This document shows, one piece after another, positions 47,477 to 58,318 of a stretch of 64,000 bases of DNA. Where the stretch lies: contig NW_004457639.1 in the NCBI RefSeq assembly GCF_000203815.1, forward strand, positions 682,001 to 746,000, written 5' to 3'. Within the stretch, counting starts at the first letter, position 1. Each line of letters starts with the position of its first letter. The notes under the pieces are model-generated. The model saw nothing but the letters and a program-made list of their open reading frames with translations, was not told the DNA's origin and made no database searches. The stretch comes from Cavenderia fasciculata (taxonomy: Eukaryota > Evosea > Eumycetozoa > Acytosteliales > Cavenderiaceae). The translations under genes and the position numbers were made by a program.

Positions 47477-47957
47477 ATGGGTAAATTATTCATGTCGTAT
47501 TATTCAGGGGGGAGTATATATTGTTGTAATGGATGTCATGTACATTTAACTTTACACGAACAATTGATCAGTAAAGCTTTTCAAGGTCGTTATGGTGCTG
47601 CTTATTTATTTAATGAATGGTTTGTATACTAATACAAAGATATATATTAAATAGTAAAACCTATGATATTGACCTTCCTTTTAGTATAAATGTTGTAGTT
47701 GGAGAAAGTGAAGATAGAAATCTGACAACTGGAATGCATGTAGTGGCTGACATTTATTGTGTTCAATGTAATCAATTACTTGGTTGGAAATATGTATGGA
47801 TTGATCGATCTATAATAATGTGAATAATATAATATACAACAATTTTATTAACTTTAATGATTTTTAGGAGTTTGCCAAAGAAGATTCACAAAAGTATAAA
47901 GTTGGAAAGTTTATTTTAGAAAAGGAAAAGATTGTAAAGATATCTGATTTTGATTAA
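47477..47957 (+). CDS. Yippee-like zinc-binding protein (YPEL family)
   Basis: Three exons, join(47477..47619, 47685..47793, 47868..47957), give 113 residues, close to the family's usual 110-120. It has the Yippee fold's two zinc half-sites: [13 protein letters not shown] in exon 1 and [13 protein letters not shown] in exon 2. The conserved [16 protein letters not shown] and [13 protein letters not shown] segments sit between them, and a [21 protein letters not shown] tail lies in exon 3. Every splice junction is in phase and the introns (65 and 74 bp) are AT-rich. Yippee proteins are small and highly conserved in eukaryotes, act near centrosomes and the nucleus, and share the cereblon-type beta-tent fold; one member is a GID/CTLH E3 ligase subunit. 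The exact role here is not known. The first intron begins GTTTGT. Confidence 0.95.
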
Positions 47958-48505
47958 AAATCATTCAAAAGAGTAATCACGATCGTAAAGAATCACTTTT
48001 GAACAAAACATAGTGAGTGTTGTATCTCAAAGTATACACCTCATTCATCCCTCACCAACCTTTTTACTTTTATCATGGATAATGAAAAAAAAAAAGGAGA
48101 ACATCTTTTTTTTTAATTTACAACAATCCCTAAAAACAAAATGATCATTGTAAATAGAACATACATTGACCGACGAATTCAATTAAATAATAATAGAGTA
48201 AATAATAATAATAATAATAATTGTATAGAACCATTTAAATATTTTTTGTATATAAAAAAACCACTGTAAATCATCCATCCACCAATCAATAATAATAAAA
48301 TAGAATTGATTATTTTTAAATTTAATAATTTATTTATTTATTAAAAATGATTCCATATATATATATTTTAACCATTATTATTATTAATTATTCATTATTA
48401 TATATAACAAATTAATTCAATTGTCAATGATTATTTTAACTCGCATAGTTTTTCTTGTTTGTTGGGTGTTGGTGTTGGTTTTCTTTGTTGGTTTTTAATA
48501 ATTGT
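47958..48505. other. Convergent 3' spacer
   Basis: 548 bp between the Yippee and GDAP2 stop codons. Extremely AT-rich, with (AAT)n at 48205-48222 and TTTA-type repeats near 48320-48345. No gene. Confidence 0.55.
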
Positions 48506-50282
48506 TTATAAACAATTATCATCTTCTTGAACAAAAGCATAATCTGATATATCATTACGTTTGATTTCAGATGCAAAGATTGCTTTTGGAAGATTTAATT
48601 TAGAAACTGTTGATTTTAGGTTGTTTAGATTATCATGATAGACTAATTTATCCATCACATCAATAGAAAATGCCTTTAAAACTAAAAAGGAGGCCTTTAA
48701 AAAGAATGATGGATGAACAACATTAAATGTTGTTAAATATTTTGAATATCTATATTCAAAAATTTCCAAAACAGTTTTGAACCAAATGATTTCAGGTAAT
48801 GGTCTTTTTGAAGTTCCAGAATGGAAATAAATAATTGAAAATGGTTGATAAGAAGCGGTGCTTGCATTGTATAAAGTTTCTAGTGTTTTGATAAAGTAGG
48901 CGTGTATGAGATCTAGATGAATATCTTTCTTTTCCAAATTTGATCCAATAATAACTATAATGGGTCTACCTGTTGTTGAATCCATTGTTTTAAACATAAA
49001 GTTTGAATTTTCCAAAGTTGAAAAATCATCAGATTTTGATAAATTTAAATAATATTTAAATCTTGATTGAATTGGATTATCAATTTCTTCTACTACAATA
49101 AAAAAAAATAAAGGTATTAGAAATATTTTTCTTTTCTTTTTTTTTTTTTCTTTTTTCTTTCTTTTTCTTTTTTTTCTTACCTATAACTTTTTTTTTCTTT
49201 TTTAAAACATCTGGATCATCTTTTTTTGAAATAAAACTATCATCACTACTTTCATCACTACTACCATAATTATTATTATTATTGTTATTATTTGAAAATG
49301 GATTAAAATCATTAATTTCATCTTCTTGTTCAATGTAATCATCATCGAAATTTCTAAAAAGTGATTTGATTCTAATTTTTCTATCTTCTGAAACCAATTC
49401 TCCATTCTTGTCACCATGTTCTTTGGGAAGATTTCTTTGTTGGAATTCTAGTTCGTCAGTGGTACGAGGAAAGTACATTGGTAGGATCTTTTTGTAGATC
49501 TCAATGTCTATGATATTTACAAGCGACAAAACAATCTTGTCGATTTTCTGACCATATCGTTCGAGGTAACGACGGATGGTACGCAGAGCAATGTGTGCAC
49601 CAAGAACAGGTGGGAAATGTTTGGTGTCATTGTGTATGCATGCCAAGCCAAGCGTCTTGAGATTGTGTTCAGTGGCAATTTCCAAAGACGAGCGGTAGCA
49701 AGAGTTTAGTGCATTCTCTGCAGCCGTCAAATACTTGGGATTAAAGGTTGGACAATTGGAATGGATGACAAAACGAGCAGGTAGCTTTCCAGCACCAGTC
49801 ACGATCGACTCCCCAATACGACACTCTGACCCATTCTGCAATTTGATATCATTGATAATCTCTCGACCACCATAGTAAAAGATGGGACCACAGATACCAT
49901 CACGATCCGATAAATGTGTATTGTTTGGATAGATGATAGCATCGGTATCGAGTCGCCAGACATCTCCAATCCAAAATATAATCTTTTCATTGATCATGTG
50001 GTCGATGGGAAATGGCGCCGTCTCGTGTACAACCTTGTCCATCTTTCCAATTGAATCGGTGTTATACAAACCACTCGTATCCTTTCCATTGATCAAATAT
50101 TGATTGTTACCAAATTGTTCTCCGATTGTCAACTTTTCAATAATAGCTGCTTCATCACTACTATTATTACTACTACTATTATTACTTATGATATCATCTT
50201 CATCATTTTCACTATTACTAAATGGTGTGATCTTGTCCCAACTTGTTAAATTTTCATATGATATTTTATGTATTTCTGTCAT
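48506..50282 (-). CDS. gdap2: GDAP2-like protein: macro domain plus CRAL-TRIO domain
   Basis: The model is complement(48506..49092, 49181..50282), 562 residues. An acidic Ser/Asn-rich N-terminus precedes a macro domain (about residues 90-270) with WIGDVWRLDTDAIIYPNN, a glycine-containing loop SIVTGAGKLPARFVIHSNCP, and GLACIHNDTKHFPPVLGAHIALRTIRRYL. A disordered Asp/Asn/Lys-rich linker spans the intron (88 bp, GTT-ATA-G/TA). Exon 2 encodes a CRAL-TRIO (Sec14-like) domain: PIIVIIGSNLEKKDIHLDLIHA, then YFHSGTSKRPLPEIIWFKTVLEIF, FNVVHPSFFLKASF and a C-terminal AFVQEDD. This domain pair defines GDAP2. The macro domain may bind ADP-ribose-like ligands (binding residues not fully checked), and the Sec14-like part may bind lipid. 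Known roles link GDAP2 to stress and, in Dictyostelium and animals, to neurological or stress phenotypes; that is literature knowledge, not seen here. Confidence 0.93.
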
Positions 50283-50615
50283 TTCTCTCTCTCTCTTTTT
50301 TTATCTCTCTCCAACTTCTTCTTTACATGTGAAGTAAGCTTCTTTGTTCTCCTTTACTTTTATAAAAGTAAACACACACCTCTTTTGTTTTTTTTAATAA
50401 TAATAATGTTAAAAAATTAAAATAATGTATTATAGCAAGCTATGATCGGGTGGTAGTGAGAGCAAACACCCAGGGTGTGAATGCCAACAAGCGAGCGATG
50501 GTTTTGTATGGGTTTTTCCCAAAACATTTTTATTTAATGAGGGGATGTTTGATGTGGTCCCGACAACACGTATATATGCATACACCTATTCATTTATTAT
50601 TTATTTCTAATTTCT
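50283..50615. promoter_or_regulatory. Upstream region of GDAP2
   Basis: 333 bp between GDAP2's ATG and the end of the downstream tandem epimerase gene. A CT-rich tract (50284-50310) lies right before the ATG on the minus strand. The part around 50440-50560 is less AT-rich without a usable frame. Confidence 0.5.
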
Positions 50616-51572
50616 TTAAGAGTATGAAATAGTTGCTTGATTTGAAGTACTACTATTAAATTGTTTGATTAAAGTAGATTCTAAATGACTGTCTATGAAC
50701 TTGTAACCTGTATCTATTAACTTTGTAGGGATGACTCGTTGACTGCTTAGAGCTGTTTCATTGGCCATTTCTTTACCCAATGCAAAGGTGAGGAGAATGG
50801 CGGGTATCCAGCAGACGGTCGGTCGGTTCAAAACCTTGCCCATTGTCTTGGTAAAGGTGAAGTTGGTGACTGGATTGGGTGACACAATGTTGAATGGACC
50901 AGAACACTGCTCCGTGTTGATAAGGTGGACGATGGATGCGAGGGTGTCGTCGAGACTGACCCACGGCAACCACTGGTCACCGCTGCCAACAACGCCACCC
51001 AGACCAAAGTAAAAGGGGTAGTAGAGCAGTTGGAGGAATCCACCCGACACATCAAGCACGATACCAAGTCGGAGAAAGGAGACCCTCGAACGACCTTGAA
51101 GAGAGTCGGCCGAGCTTTCCCACTTGTCTACGACATCGGGGAAGAAACCTATACCCTTGGCACCACTTTCATCAACTGGCATTGTAACTGATGTACCATA
51201 GTATGTGCAACCAGACGCACTGATAAAGACCGATGGTGGATTACTCATCGATGCAAGTGTGTCACATAGTAGCTTGGTACCTTTAGTTCTGCTCTCCAAT
51301 ATACGACGTTTCTTGTCTTCTGTCCAAAACCCCTTTATATTCTCGCCTGCCAAGTGTACCACAATGTCGGGTTGAATGTTTGTGATGGCTTGCTCATCGA
51401 TGGTCGATCTCTCTGGATCCCACTGTACTTGTCGTGCCGACGTCGGTACCCTACGCACCATTGTATAGATTTCAAATCCACCCAATTGATTCAATCTATT
51501 CATCAATGCCTTTCCAATAAATCCTGATGATCCTGTTATCAATACTTTTCTTTGTTGTTGAATTGATTCCAT
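50616..51572 (-). CDS. NAD(P)-dependent epimerase, SDR39U1/YfcH (TIGR01777) family
   Basis: A single-exon gene of 318 residues with ATG at 51572. The Rossmann NAD(P) motif VLITGSSGFIGKALMN starts at residue 9. HLAGENIKGFWTEDKKRRILESR contains the family's signature (HLAGE.I...RW....K..I..SR). SASGCTYYG holds the catalytic Ser-Tyr region (YYG rather than the classical YxxxK), followed by FLRLGIVLD and a GSGDQWLPWVSLDD segment (W.SW.hi.D in the family). The C-terminus has DUF1731-like features up to the helix with ELS-like GKEMANETALSSQRVIP. Bacterial and animal members are atypical short-chain dehydrogenases with unknown substrates. No targeting signal is visible. The assignment to the family is firm; the reaction is unknown. 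Confidence 0.92.
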   Translation of the reverse strand: MESIQQQRKVLITGSSGFIGKALMNRLNQLGGFEIYTMVRRVPTSARQVQWDPERSTIDEQAITNIQPDIVVHLAGENIKGFWTEDKKRRILESRTKGTKLLCDTLASMSNPPSVFISASGCTYYGTSVTMPVDESGAKGIGFFPDVVDKWESSADSLQGRSRVSFLRLGIVLDVSGGFLQLLYYPFYFGLGGVVGSGDQWLPWVSLDDTLASIVHLINTEQCSGPFNIVSPNPVTNFTFTKTMGKVLNRPTVCWIPAILLTFALGKEMANETALSSQRVIPTKLIDTGYKFIDSHLESTLIKQFNSSTSNQATISYS

Positions 51573-52835
51573 CTTTTTAGTATATAATTCGATTGAAATG
51601 TATCTATCTATCTATCTATCTCTTCAAAAGATAACTAATATAACAAATTAAACAATTAAATTAAATTAATCTGATCTGTCTGTTGCAGTTTGAAACTTTT
51701 AACTTCATAGAGTGGGACCCAATTGGCTAAAGACACCCAACTTTTACACAATCACACCCTTTTATATATTTCATTGTGATGCGTCACCATTGTGTGTGTA
51801 TATTAATACCCCTCTCTCTGTTTAACACTCTTTAAAACTGCTCTCTCTCTCTTTCTTTTTTTTATTAAAAATATAAATGTTATTAAAAATCGATCAAACA
51901 TGTATATGTCTTGAATGAATGCAAAAATTGAAACAATAATAATTTAATTAATAAAAATGATTTGGATATATATTTTTTTGATGAGTAAACAATTATAAAG
52001 AAGGAATTGGGAGGAATTATTTGATTGATATTCATTCACACACACACACAAACATATAAATTTAGTTTAGTGATTTAAAAAAAAATCAAAGTGTGATTAA
52101 TCATATATATTTAAATCTAGATTGAAAAATAATCTTTAAATATTCCAGGATGTTTTTAATTGGTTGGTTGATTCAAAATTGAATTGATTCATAATTATCA
52201 ATCAATCAATCAATTATTATTATTATTATTATTAACCATGAGAGTGTGGTCAATGTAATAAAAATTGATACTTTATCTTTTCAGTCATCTTTACATATCT
52301 TGATATGTGTCATCTTTTACCCAAAGCAACAAATACTTATTCCATTTTCTTCCATTCACCACCATCACACTGCCATCAACTATCCAATCAATCCAATCGA
52401 ATGAATTCATTCCGTCAAATTGGCTTGTTTGTCGTTGTAGTCAACTTTGAGTTGAATGGTTGTTGGGTTTGTGGCATTGGTGTTGTTCCTGTCCCCTAAG
52501 TTGCATTTCATCAATCCAATCATCATTGTTGTTTTGTTTTTTTTGTTCGTAATAATAGATACACACAAGTCGGCAGCTTAAATTAAAATATTATTATTAT
52601 TATTATTAATATTTTTAACTTAATTGTATCAATCAATTAATTCATCCTCTATTGTTTTTGTATTGTTTGGTAATTTGTAATTTTAAAAAAAAAATAGAGT
52701 AGTAATAATAATAACTTTCAAATATAAATATATATTTATAAATATTTATATATTATACATACAAGTTTAAAACCTTCCTTTTTTTCTTTGTTCCTAATAA
52801 TTATATTATATTATATTAGTAAGGTATTTACAGAA
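51573..52835. other. Intergenic, AT-rich
   Basis: 1.26 kb between the epimerase start and the tiny downstream gene. It contains TATC repeats (51600-51620), a CT tract (51841-51865), CACACACA at 52038, (ATT)n at 52216-52235 and again at 52586-52605. A 64-codon frame at 52305-52499 starts near usable ATGs but has a mixed, Ser/His-rich composition and no splice support, so I do not call it a gene. Confidence 0.5.
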
Positions 52836-53122
52836 ATGACCCTATTTGGTATGTTTGGGAAAAAATTAAATAAATAAAATAGAAATAATAATATTAATAT
52901 TCTAATAAATAATTATTATTCTAAATAGGTTGTTTAAAATCTATTTGTTCAAATAACTATAGTAGTAGATATAGTTTAGAATTTGATATCAATAATATTA
53001 ATAATAATAATAATAATAATGGAACATTATTATCCATAAATACAACATCGGCAATCATTCCAGGTAGTCATGGATATGGAAGAAAGGTCCCAATCGCCAG
53101 AAGGTTCTATGGTGCTACTTAA
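52836..53122 (+). CDS. Tiny dictyostelid protein, 68 aa, HssA-like start
   Basis: The model is join(52836..52848, 52929..53122). The 13-base first exon reads MTLF plus one base, and an 80-bp intron with GTATGT donor and TAAATAG acceptor links to exon 2 in phase. The start MTLFGCLKSIC resembles the N-terminus of the dictyostelid HssA/2C/7E small-protein family (MTLFSSI...), which is strongly expressed in development. The rest differs: there is an Asn run, and the C-terminus SHGYGRKVPIARRFYGAT is not the Gly/Cys-rich tail of HssA proteins. It may be a diverged relative or a different small protein with the same first-exon architecture. The poly-Asn run comes from an AAT repeat. No membrane helix. 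Confidence 0.6.
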
Positions 53123-53660
53123 ACTCTATTAAGTCCTTATTATTACTACTACTACCATTATTTAAATCATCAAAATGGAATTTAAATATTTCCTTTTTTC
53201 CCTCTCAACAACAACAATCTCTCTCTCTAAAATGGATAGAAGAAAAAGAAAGAGTTAGTTAGAGCCGACCATATTCGTTTTAAACCTGTTGTATATAACT
53301 TAACCAAAAAAAAAAAAAATACCAAAAAAGATCCAGCATCCTTCCTACCTACCTACCTACCTTTTCTTCTTCTTCTTCATTGATGTAGAAGTTACCTTTT
53401 TTTCAACCAATTAAATTTTCCCAATCCAAAATGGTAAATCGAATTATCTAATCTTTCCAACTATCCTCCTCCCTCCCTCCCCAACCTCCCCCTACCTTTG
53501 TCATCCTTTTTTTTTCTTTACTCTAAATAATAATATAATAATAAACATTCAAATTAAATGTTATCCGAGAACTCCCTCCCTTTTTTTCTTTCTATCTCTC
53601 TCTCTCCCTCTCTTTTTTTTGTTGTTGTTGTTGATTTACTATTATATTGTGTTGATGTAT
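53123..53660. terminator. Convergent 3' spacer with pyrimidine tracts
   Basis: 538 bp between convergent stop codons of the tiny gene and prefoldin. It contains several CT-rich tracts (CTACCTACCTACC at 53345, CCTCCTCCCTCCCTCCCC at 53465, CTCTCTCTC at 53595). No gene. Confidence 0.5.
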
Positions 53661-54422
53661 TTATTTTTCCTCTTCCTTTGGAGCTCCAACAGGTTTCTTA
53701 CGGCGTTGAATGACATCGTAATTGTAAACACGTGATACGTTGACATCGGTGGTAGTGATTTGATCTTTAACAAAACCAAGATCTTGAATAGTGTCGCTAA
53801 GTTGTTTTTCTACTGAACTGAGGTTCTTGGCAAGTACTTGCTTTGCCTCATCAAAAGAATACTCCAACATAATGTTGGCACCTAACCATAAATAAACTGA
53901 TTTTGGTTTAGAGATTTCTGCAGATGAGAATACTCCTTCTGATAATTCATAATTCATTGTAAATGTATCTTCCTACAAATCAATCAAATAAAAATGGATT
54001 AATATTGTGTATGTTCGTTTTGTCTTTCTTTTTTTCTATATCTCTTTCATTTCTTACTTGTTTAGTTTCCATTGTATCAATAATCTTTATAGTCTCTTGT
54101 AATTGTTTTGATCTGTTTGTCAAAATCGATACATTGTTTGTAAGTTTTGATTCAAAGTATTTATATTTGTTGTAACCTTCTTGTAATTGTTTAAAAACTG
54201 TTTCTAATTCCTTATCTTTTAAGTATTCATCAACGTTTTCCTTTAAATTCATATCATTGTTAGTCTTCTTTTCTATCTATTTGTCTATCTCTATCTTTCT
54301 CTCTCTTTACACTACAAACATACAATGAATGAAACAGTTGGTATATTTGAAGCACTCTTTATATCTTGATTGTATAATACTTTATAAGGATTAACATGTC
54401 CTTCTGTTGATGCTGTCGACAT
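53661..54422 (-). CDS. pfdn3: Prefoldin subunit 3 (VBP1 homologue)
   Basis: Three exons, complement(53661..53972, 54058..54240, 54324..54422), give 197 residues. ATG 54422 begins MSTASTEGHVNPYK, and exon 1 ends NIPTVSFI, joining ENVDEYLKDK in exon 2 (human: FVEDVDSFMK). The N-terminal and C-terminal long helices form the prefoldin alpha-class coiled coil (YNKYKYFESKL...; EAKQVLAKNLSSVEKQLSDTIQDLGFVKDQ). Between them lie the beta-hairpins containing KSVYLWLGANIMLEYS, the most conserved stretch of subunit 3. The end TTTDVNVSRVYNYDVIQRR matches the family. Prefoldin is a six-subunit chaperone that hands actin and tubulin to the CCT chaperonin in the cytosol. Introns are 85 and 83 bp. It lies in tandem, 148 bp downstream of the membrane-protein gene. 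Confidence 0.95.
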
Positions 54423-54570
54423 TCTCTTTCTTTCTTTCTTTATATATTATATAACAATAATACACACGAGATATCTATCTATCTATGTCAATTATGATCA
54501 TCGAACTTCTTGAAGTTGCATCACCCAAAAATTTTTATTTTATTTTACTTTTATTTATTTTTACACATTT

Positions 54571-57500
54571 TTAGTAGGTAAGATTTCTCTTTGATTTTCT
54601 ATTTTCATTATAGTATTGAAGTCTACGATGAATTTTACCTCTAAAATAGATTAGAGTGGCTGTAGCAATACCGATGGCTGTGATACCCATGACAACACCG
54701 ATGATGATGGGAACTGGTATCTTGGATTGCTCGTCTTGGCACATTGTTACCAACATTGAATATTTGTTTTCCCTTTTCTGAGCTTTATATTGACATGGAG
54801 GATTATCATCTTCCTCTCCAGTCTCTGGATCGTATACCAATACCTTGATCTTATTAAAATCTCCTTGTATCTTTTGACCAGATTGCAAAAATACAACTTC
54901 TGTACCATTCAATACTTTTCTATCAATTCTAACTATTAAATTTCCATCCAATTTTGTTTCATTTGTTATATTTACTAAAAAATAGAGAGAGATAAATATT
55001 AATGAACATATATCTTATATTTTCTATTATTTTCTATTTCTATTTCTATTTACCATTTGAATTTGAATTTTGATTAATATCAATAAAAAGAGTACCATTT
55101 GAAGATTGAGTATAATTTCCATTAATTGTAAAACGACTATAGGAATTATCTTGTCCAAGAGTAGCTGCTTTGTTATCGACGGTTCCATTGATTTTACCAT
55201 TTCCATGTAATTGTCCACCATGTAATTCAATTGGTTCATTTGATACCATTGATCCACCATTTAAAAATAATGTACCATTTGATTGATTAAATGTAATAAA
55301 TACTACAATCGTTGAATTACCAATTGATACTTGTCCTTGATTATTATTAAATTTAATTTCTACTTGAATTGTTGAAGAGTTATCATTATTATTATTATTA
55401 TTATTATTTGATTTAAATGTCCATTGTCCACCCTCTGTATTATTTAAAAATGGTTCTGATAAATTATCAATATTACTACTATTATTATTATTATTATTAT
55501 TACTATTATTAGATAATTTTAAAATATTTGAAGATAAATTAATTATACCACTATTTGATATACCACTACCAATAGAAGTATAGATTGATTGACCCAATGG
55601 ATTAAAAGATGAGGAATTTAAATTAAAGATGATTGTTTTGTTTAGTATGACTGTAGAGTTGAGGTCATATGTGAAGGCACCAGTAGCTAGATGAATTGTA
55701 CAATGATTACAAATAAATTGACCGTTTCTTTCAACTTTAAAATCAGTCCCACTGTGAATAATGGTTAGATTCTCACCGACTATTGATCCACTAATAGACA
55801 ATAATCGTGATCCACTTTTAATAGTAGAATCTTTTATATTTGTTACACCATTCCAAATCATTCTACCATTTCCACTAGTTTCAATAATTGAATTATTAAT
55901 TGTTATTGGTCCATTCTAAAATAAAATTAAAATTAATAAATTAAAATAAATAATTATATACTTCTTTTTCTTTTTCTTTTTCTTACAGAAGAAATTAAAT
56001 CACCAGTATTAACAATAATATTAGAATCTTTACAAGATATTGAAGAATTAATTGATAGAGAACCACCATTTACTTGGAGGGATGCAGAATTATTCATTAC
56101 GATAAATGATTGTTCCAACATTTCCATACTACCCTCTAAAGATAGAGTAGAATTATTTAAAACTACTTTGGCATTACCATCCAAATAAAGAGCACCAATG
56201 ACTTGACTGTGAGAATCAATTGAATTGAGAAAAGAGTTGTCATGATGTTTTAAAGTACCATTTATAATTAAAAAGGAGGAATAGTGTAGATATATATTAC
56301 TACTATCCATCATTTCCATTTTACCAGTCAAAACAACTCTACTATCACCTCTGATATCACAAAAAGATTGGTCACGTGTTACAAATGAAGTCTCGGTTTC
56401 ACTATTGATCAAAAGACTACTTGAATCTCTCAATAATAAATAACTACGATCATGCAGAGTAAATGTACCATTCAAAATGTTGAATTGACTATTTGAAGCG
56501 GTGACAGTTGCATTGTCATACATTGTAATGATTGAATTTTCAAAACTCAAATATGATCCATTACCTGCTATAATCCCTGATCTACCATGTATCATAATAT
56601 CACCATCCAATAATTCTAATCCACCACTATTTGCTCTTACAATTGATTGATCCTAGGAGAAAATAAAAGAAAAAGGAAAAAGAAAGTAAGAATGATTATA
56701 TTCTATTTTATATTTGTTTTATATTTACAAATAAAGTTAAATTTGAAACGAGTGAAATGATTCCTATATTTGTAGAGAATATGGTTGAATTACCAAAAAG
56801 AGTTGTAGGATAATAACTATAAAAGAAAGAGTTTCCATCAATTTGAATGGATGAACCATTCTTTAGGGTTAAAGTTTGATTACAAATGATTGAACTCTCT
56901 GTCATTATTATTTTAGACTTTTGATTTAATAAAGTTGAACGATCCAATGCTTCCTCTAATACTAGATCTGTGTACAATCCATCAACTGACCCTGATACTT
57001 CGAATGATCCTTGTACTTTAATTGATGAAAATGTAGATGAAAATAAACCATTTGGATAAATATTCACAGATCCAATATTTGATGCTCCCTCTATATAATA
57101 AACCAAGTAACAAGTAGTTAATATCAATGTGTCTTTGAGTATAAAGTTTGTTTGTACATGTGCTTACCTAAAGTATTCATTACACCTTTAATATTAATCA
57201 AAGTTGAATTGATATTTGAAGCTTTTAAAGAGACTAAACCATCAATATTTAAGAATGGGGTATTGAGTTGAGATGCATCCATTGTCATTGAAGAACCAAA
57301 GCTAACCGATACATTAGAGGCAACTGTAAAATGAGCCGGACTTTGAATGTTAAAGGTAGTATTGGAAGGACTGATCAGTGATCCGATAACAAGTGACCCA
57401 ATCGATGTAGATGAATTGACATTGACTATACTATTGTTTGAAGCAATTGATATGACATCAGAAATTGATGGGATACCACTTGGTTCCCATCTAGACTGAT

Positions 57501-57648
57501 TTAAAAAGTTACCAGTCTTTTCAAGACTTGTATCAGTCCATTCTCTAATTGTACAATTACTTATATTTGTTAAATAAACTAATAGTAATAGTATTATTAT
57601 TATTATATAATGATTATTATTTTTCAAAGCCAAAGAGAACAGTTTCAT
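54571..57648 (-). CDS. Secreted/type I membrane glycoprotein with repeat-rich beta-helix-like ectodomain
   Basis: Five exons, complement(54571..54974, 55054..55915, 55987..56652, 56729..57090, 57168..57648), give 924 residues. ATG 57648 starts MKLFSLALKNNNHY followed by a strong hydrophobic signal (IIIIILLLLVYLTN). The ectodomain is made of short imperfect turns rich in Asn, Ser, Ile, Val and Gly (GSLVIGS, SSIQIDGNSF, NGGSLSINSS, GQLHGNGKINGT), as in right-handed beta-helix or adhesin-type folds, with well over 20 NxS/T sites. The distal part holds a CQYKAQKRENKYS...MCQDEQ segment, then a single membrane helix (IPVPIIIGVVMGITAIGIATATLIYF) and a short basic cytosolic tail RGKIHRRLQYYNENRKSKRN. 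This is a typical architecture of dictyostelid cell-surface proteins of unknown ligand. Each intron is 71-79 bp. It may function in adhesion or recognition, which is inference. Confidence 0.85.
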
Positions 57649-57881
57649 TTTTCTTTTTTTTCAATTTTTTTTTTTTTTTTGGAAAATGGTAAATTAATAT
57701 ATATTATAATATAATAATAATAATTTATGATATAATTGAAAATTAGTATAACCCAGCTATTTTTCTTGTTTGATTATGTAGTTTTACTTTTTTTGTTGGT
57801 TGTTGTGTGAGTATAAAAATAACTTTTGTGTGTAAACTCGACAATTTTTTAGTTTAGTTGTCTTCTACTCTTTTAATCAAT

Positions 57882-57913
<32 letters not shown>

Positions 57914-58318
57914 ACATTGATTAATCAATCAATCAATTAAATCAAAATACCAGTCGCTACTCTCTCTCCTCTCCTCTCACTCTCACATCTACCACGATCA
58001 AACAATTATTTTAATGTATTATTATTATTGTTGTTTCACATCAATCGATTGGCAATATAAATGAGCCAATCTTACGTGTTGTTGGCATGTTTTTCCATTT
58101 CCCCCATTTTTTTTTGCGCGAGGGTTGTTTGTTGTGGTGATTGAAAGAATTGGGGTTTAGCAAAGATGGCATGAACATATTCTTTATAAACTTTATGGGG
58201 GTAAATACAAATACAATATGTGAGTGCATCCATATATATATATAAATAATAAATAATGAATGAATGTGTATTTATTAATAATTTAATTTCTTTTCTTTTC
58301 TTTTGATTGTTTAATTTA
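57649..58318. promoter_or_regulatory. Upstream region of the membrane glycoprotein gene
   Basis: 670 bp. T-run next to the ATG (57651-57680), (AAT)n at 57885-57910, CT-rich tract at 57961-57985, and a less AT-rich patch at 58070-58200 without a credible frame. The 3' end of Las1 is at the far side. Confidence 0.5.

Noticed and set aside
50761-51191. Plus-strand open frames inside the epimerase gene
   Set aside because: Antisense shadows of a G/C-ending coding region; the minus frame carries the Rossmann and SDR motifs.
52305-52499. 64-codon plus-strand frame
   Set aside because: Ser/His/Pro-rich without splice or homology support; it lies in an ordinary spacer.
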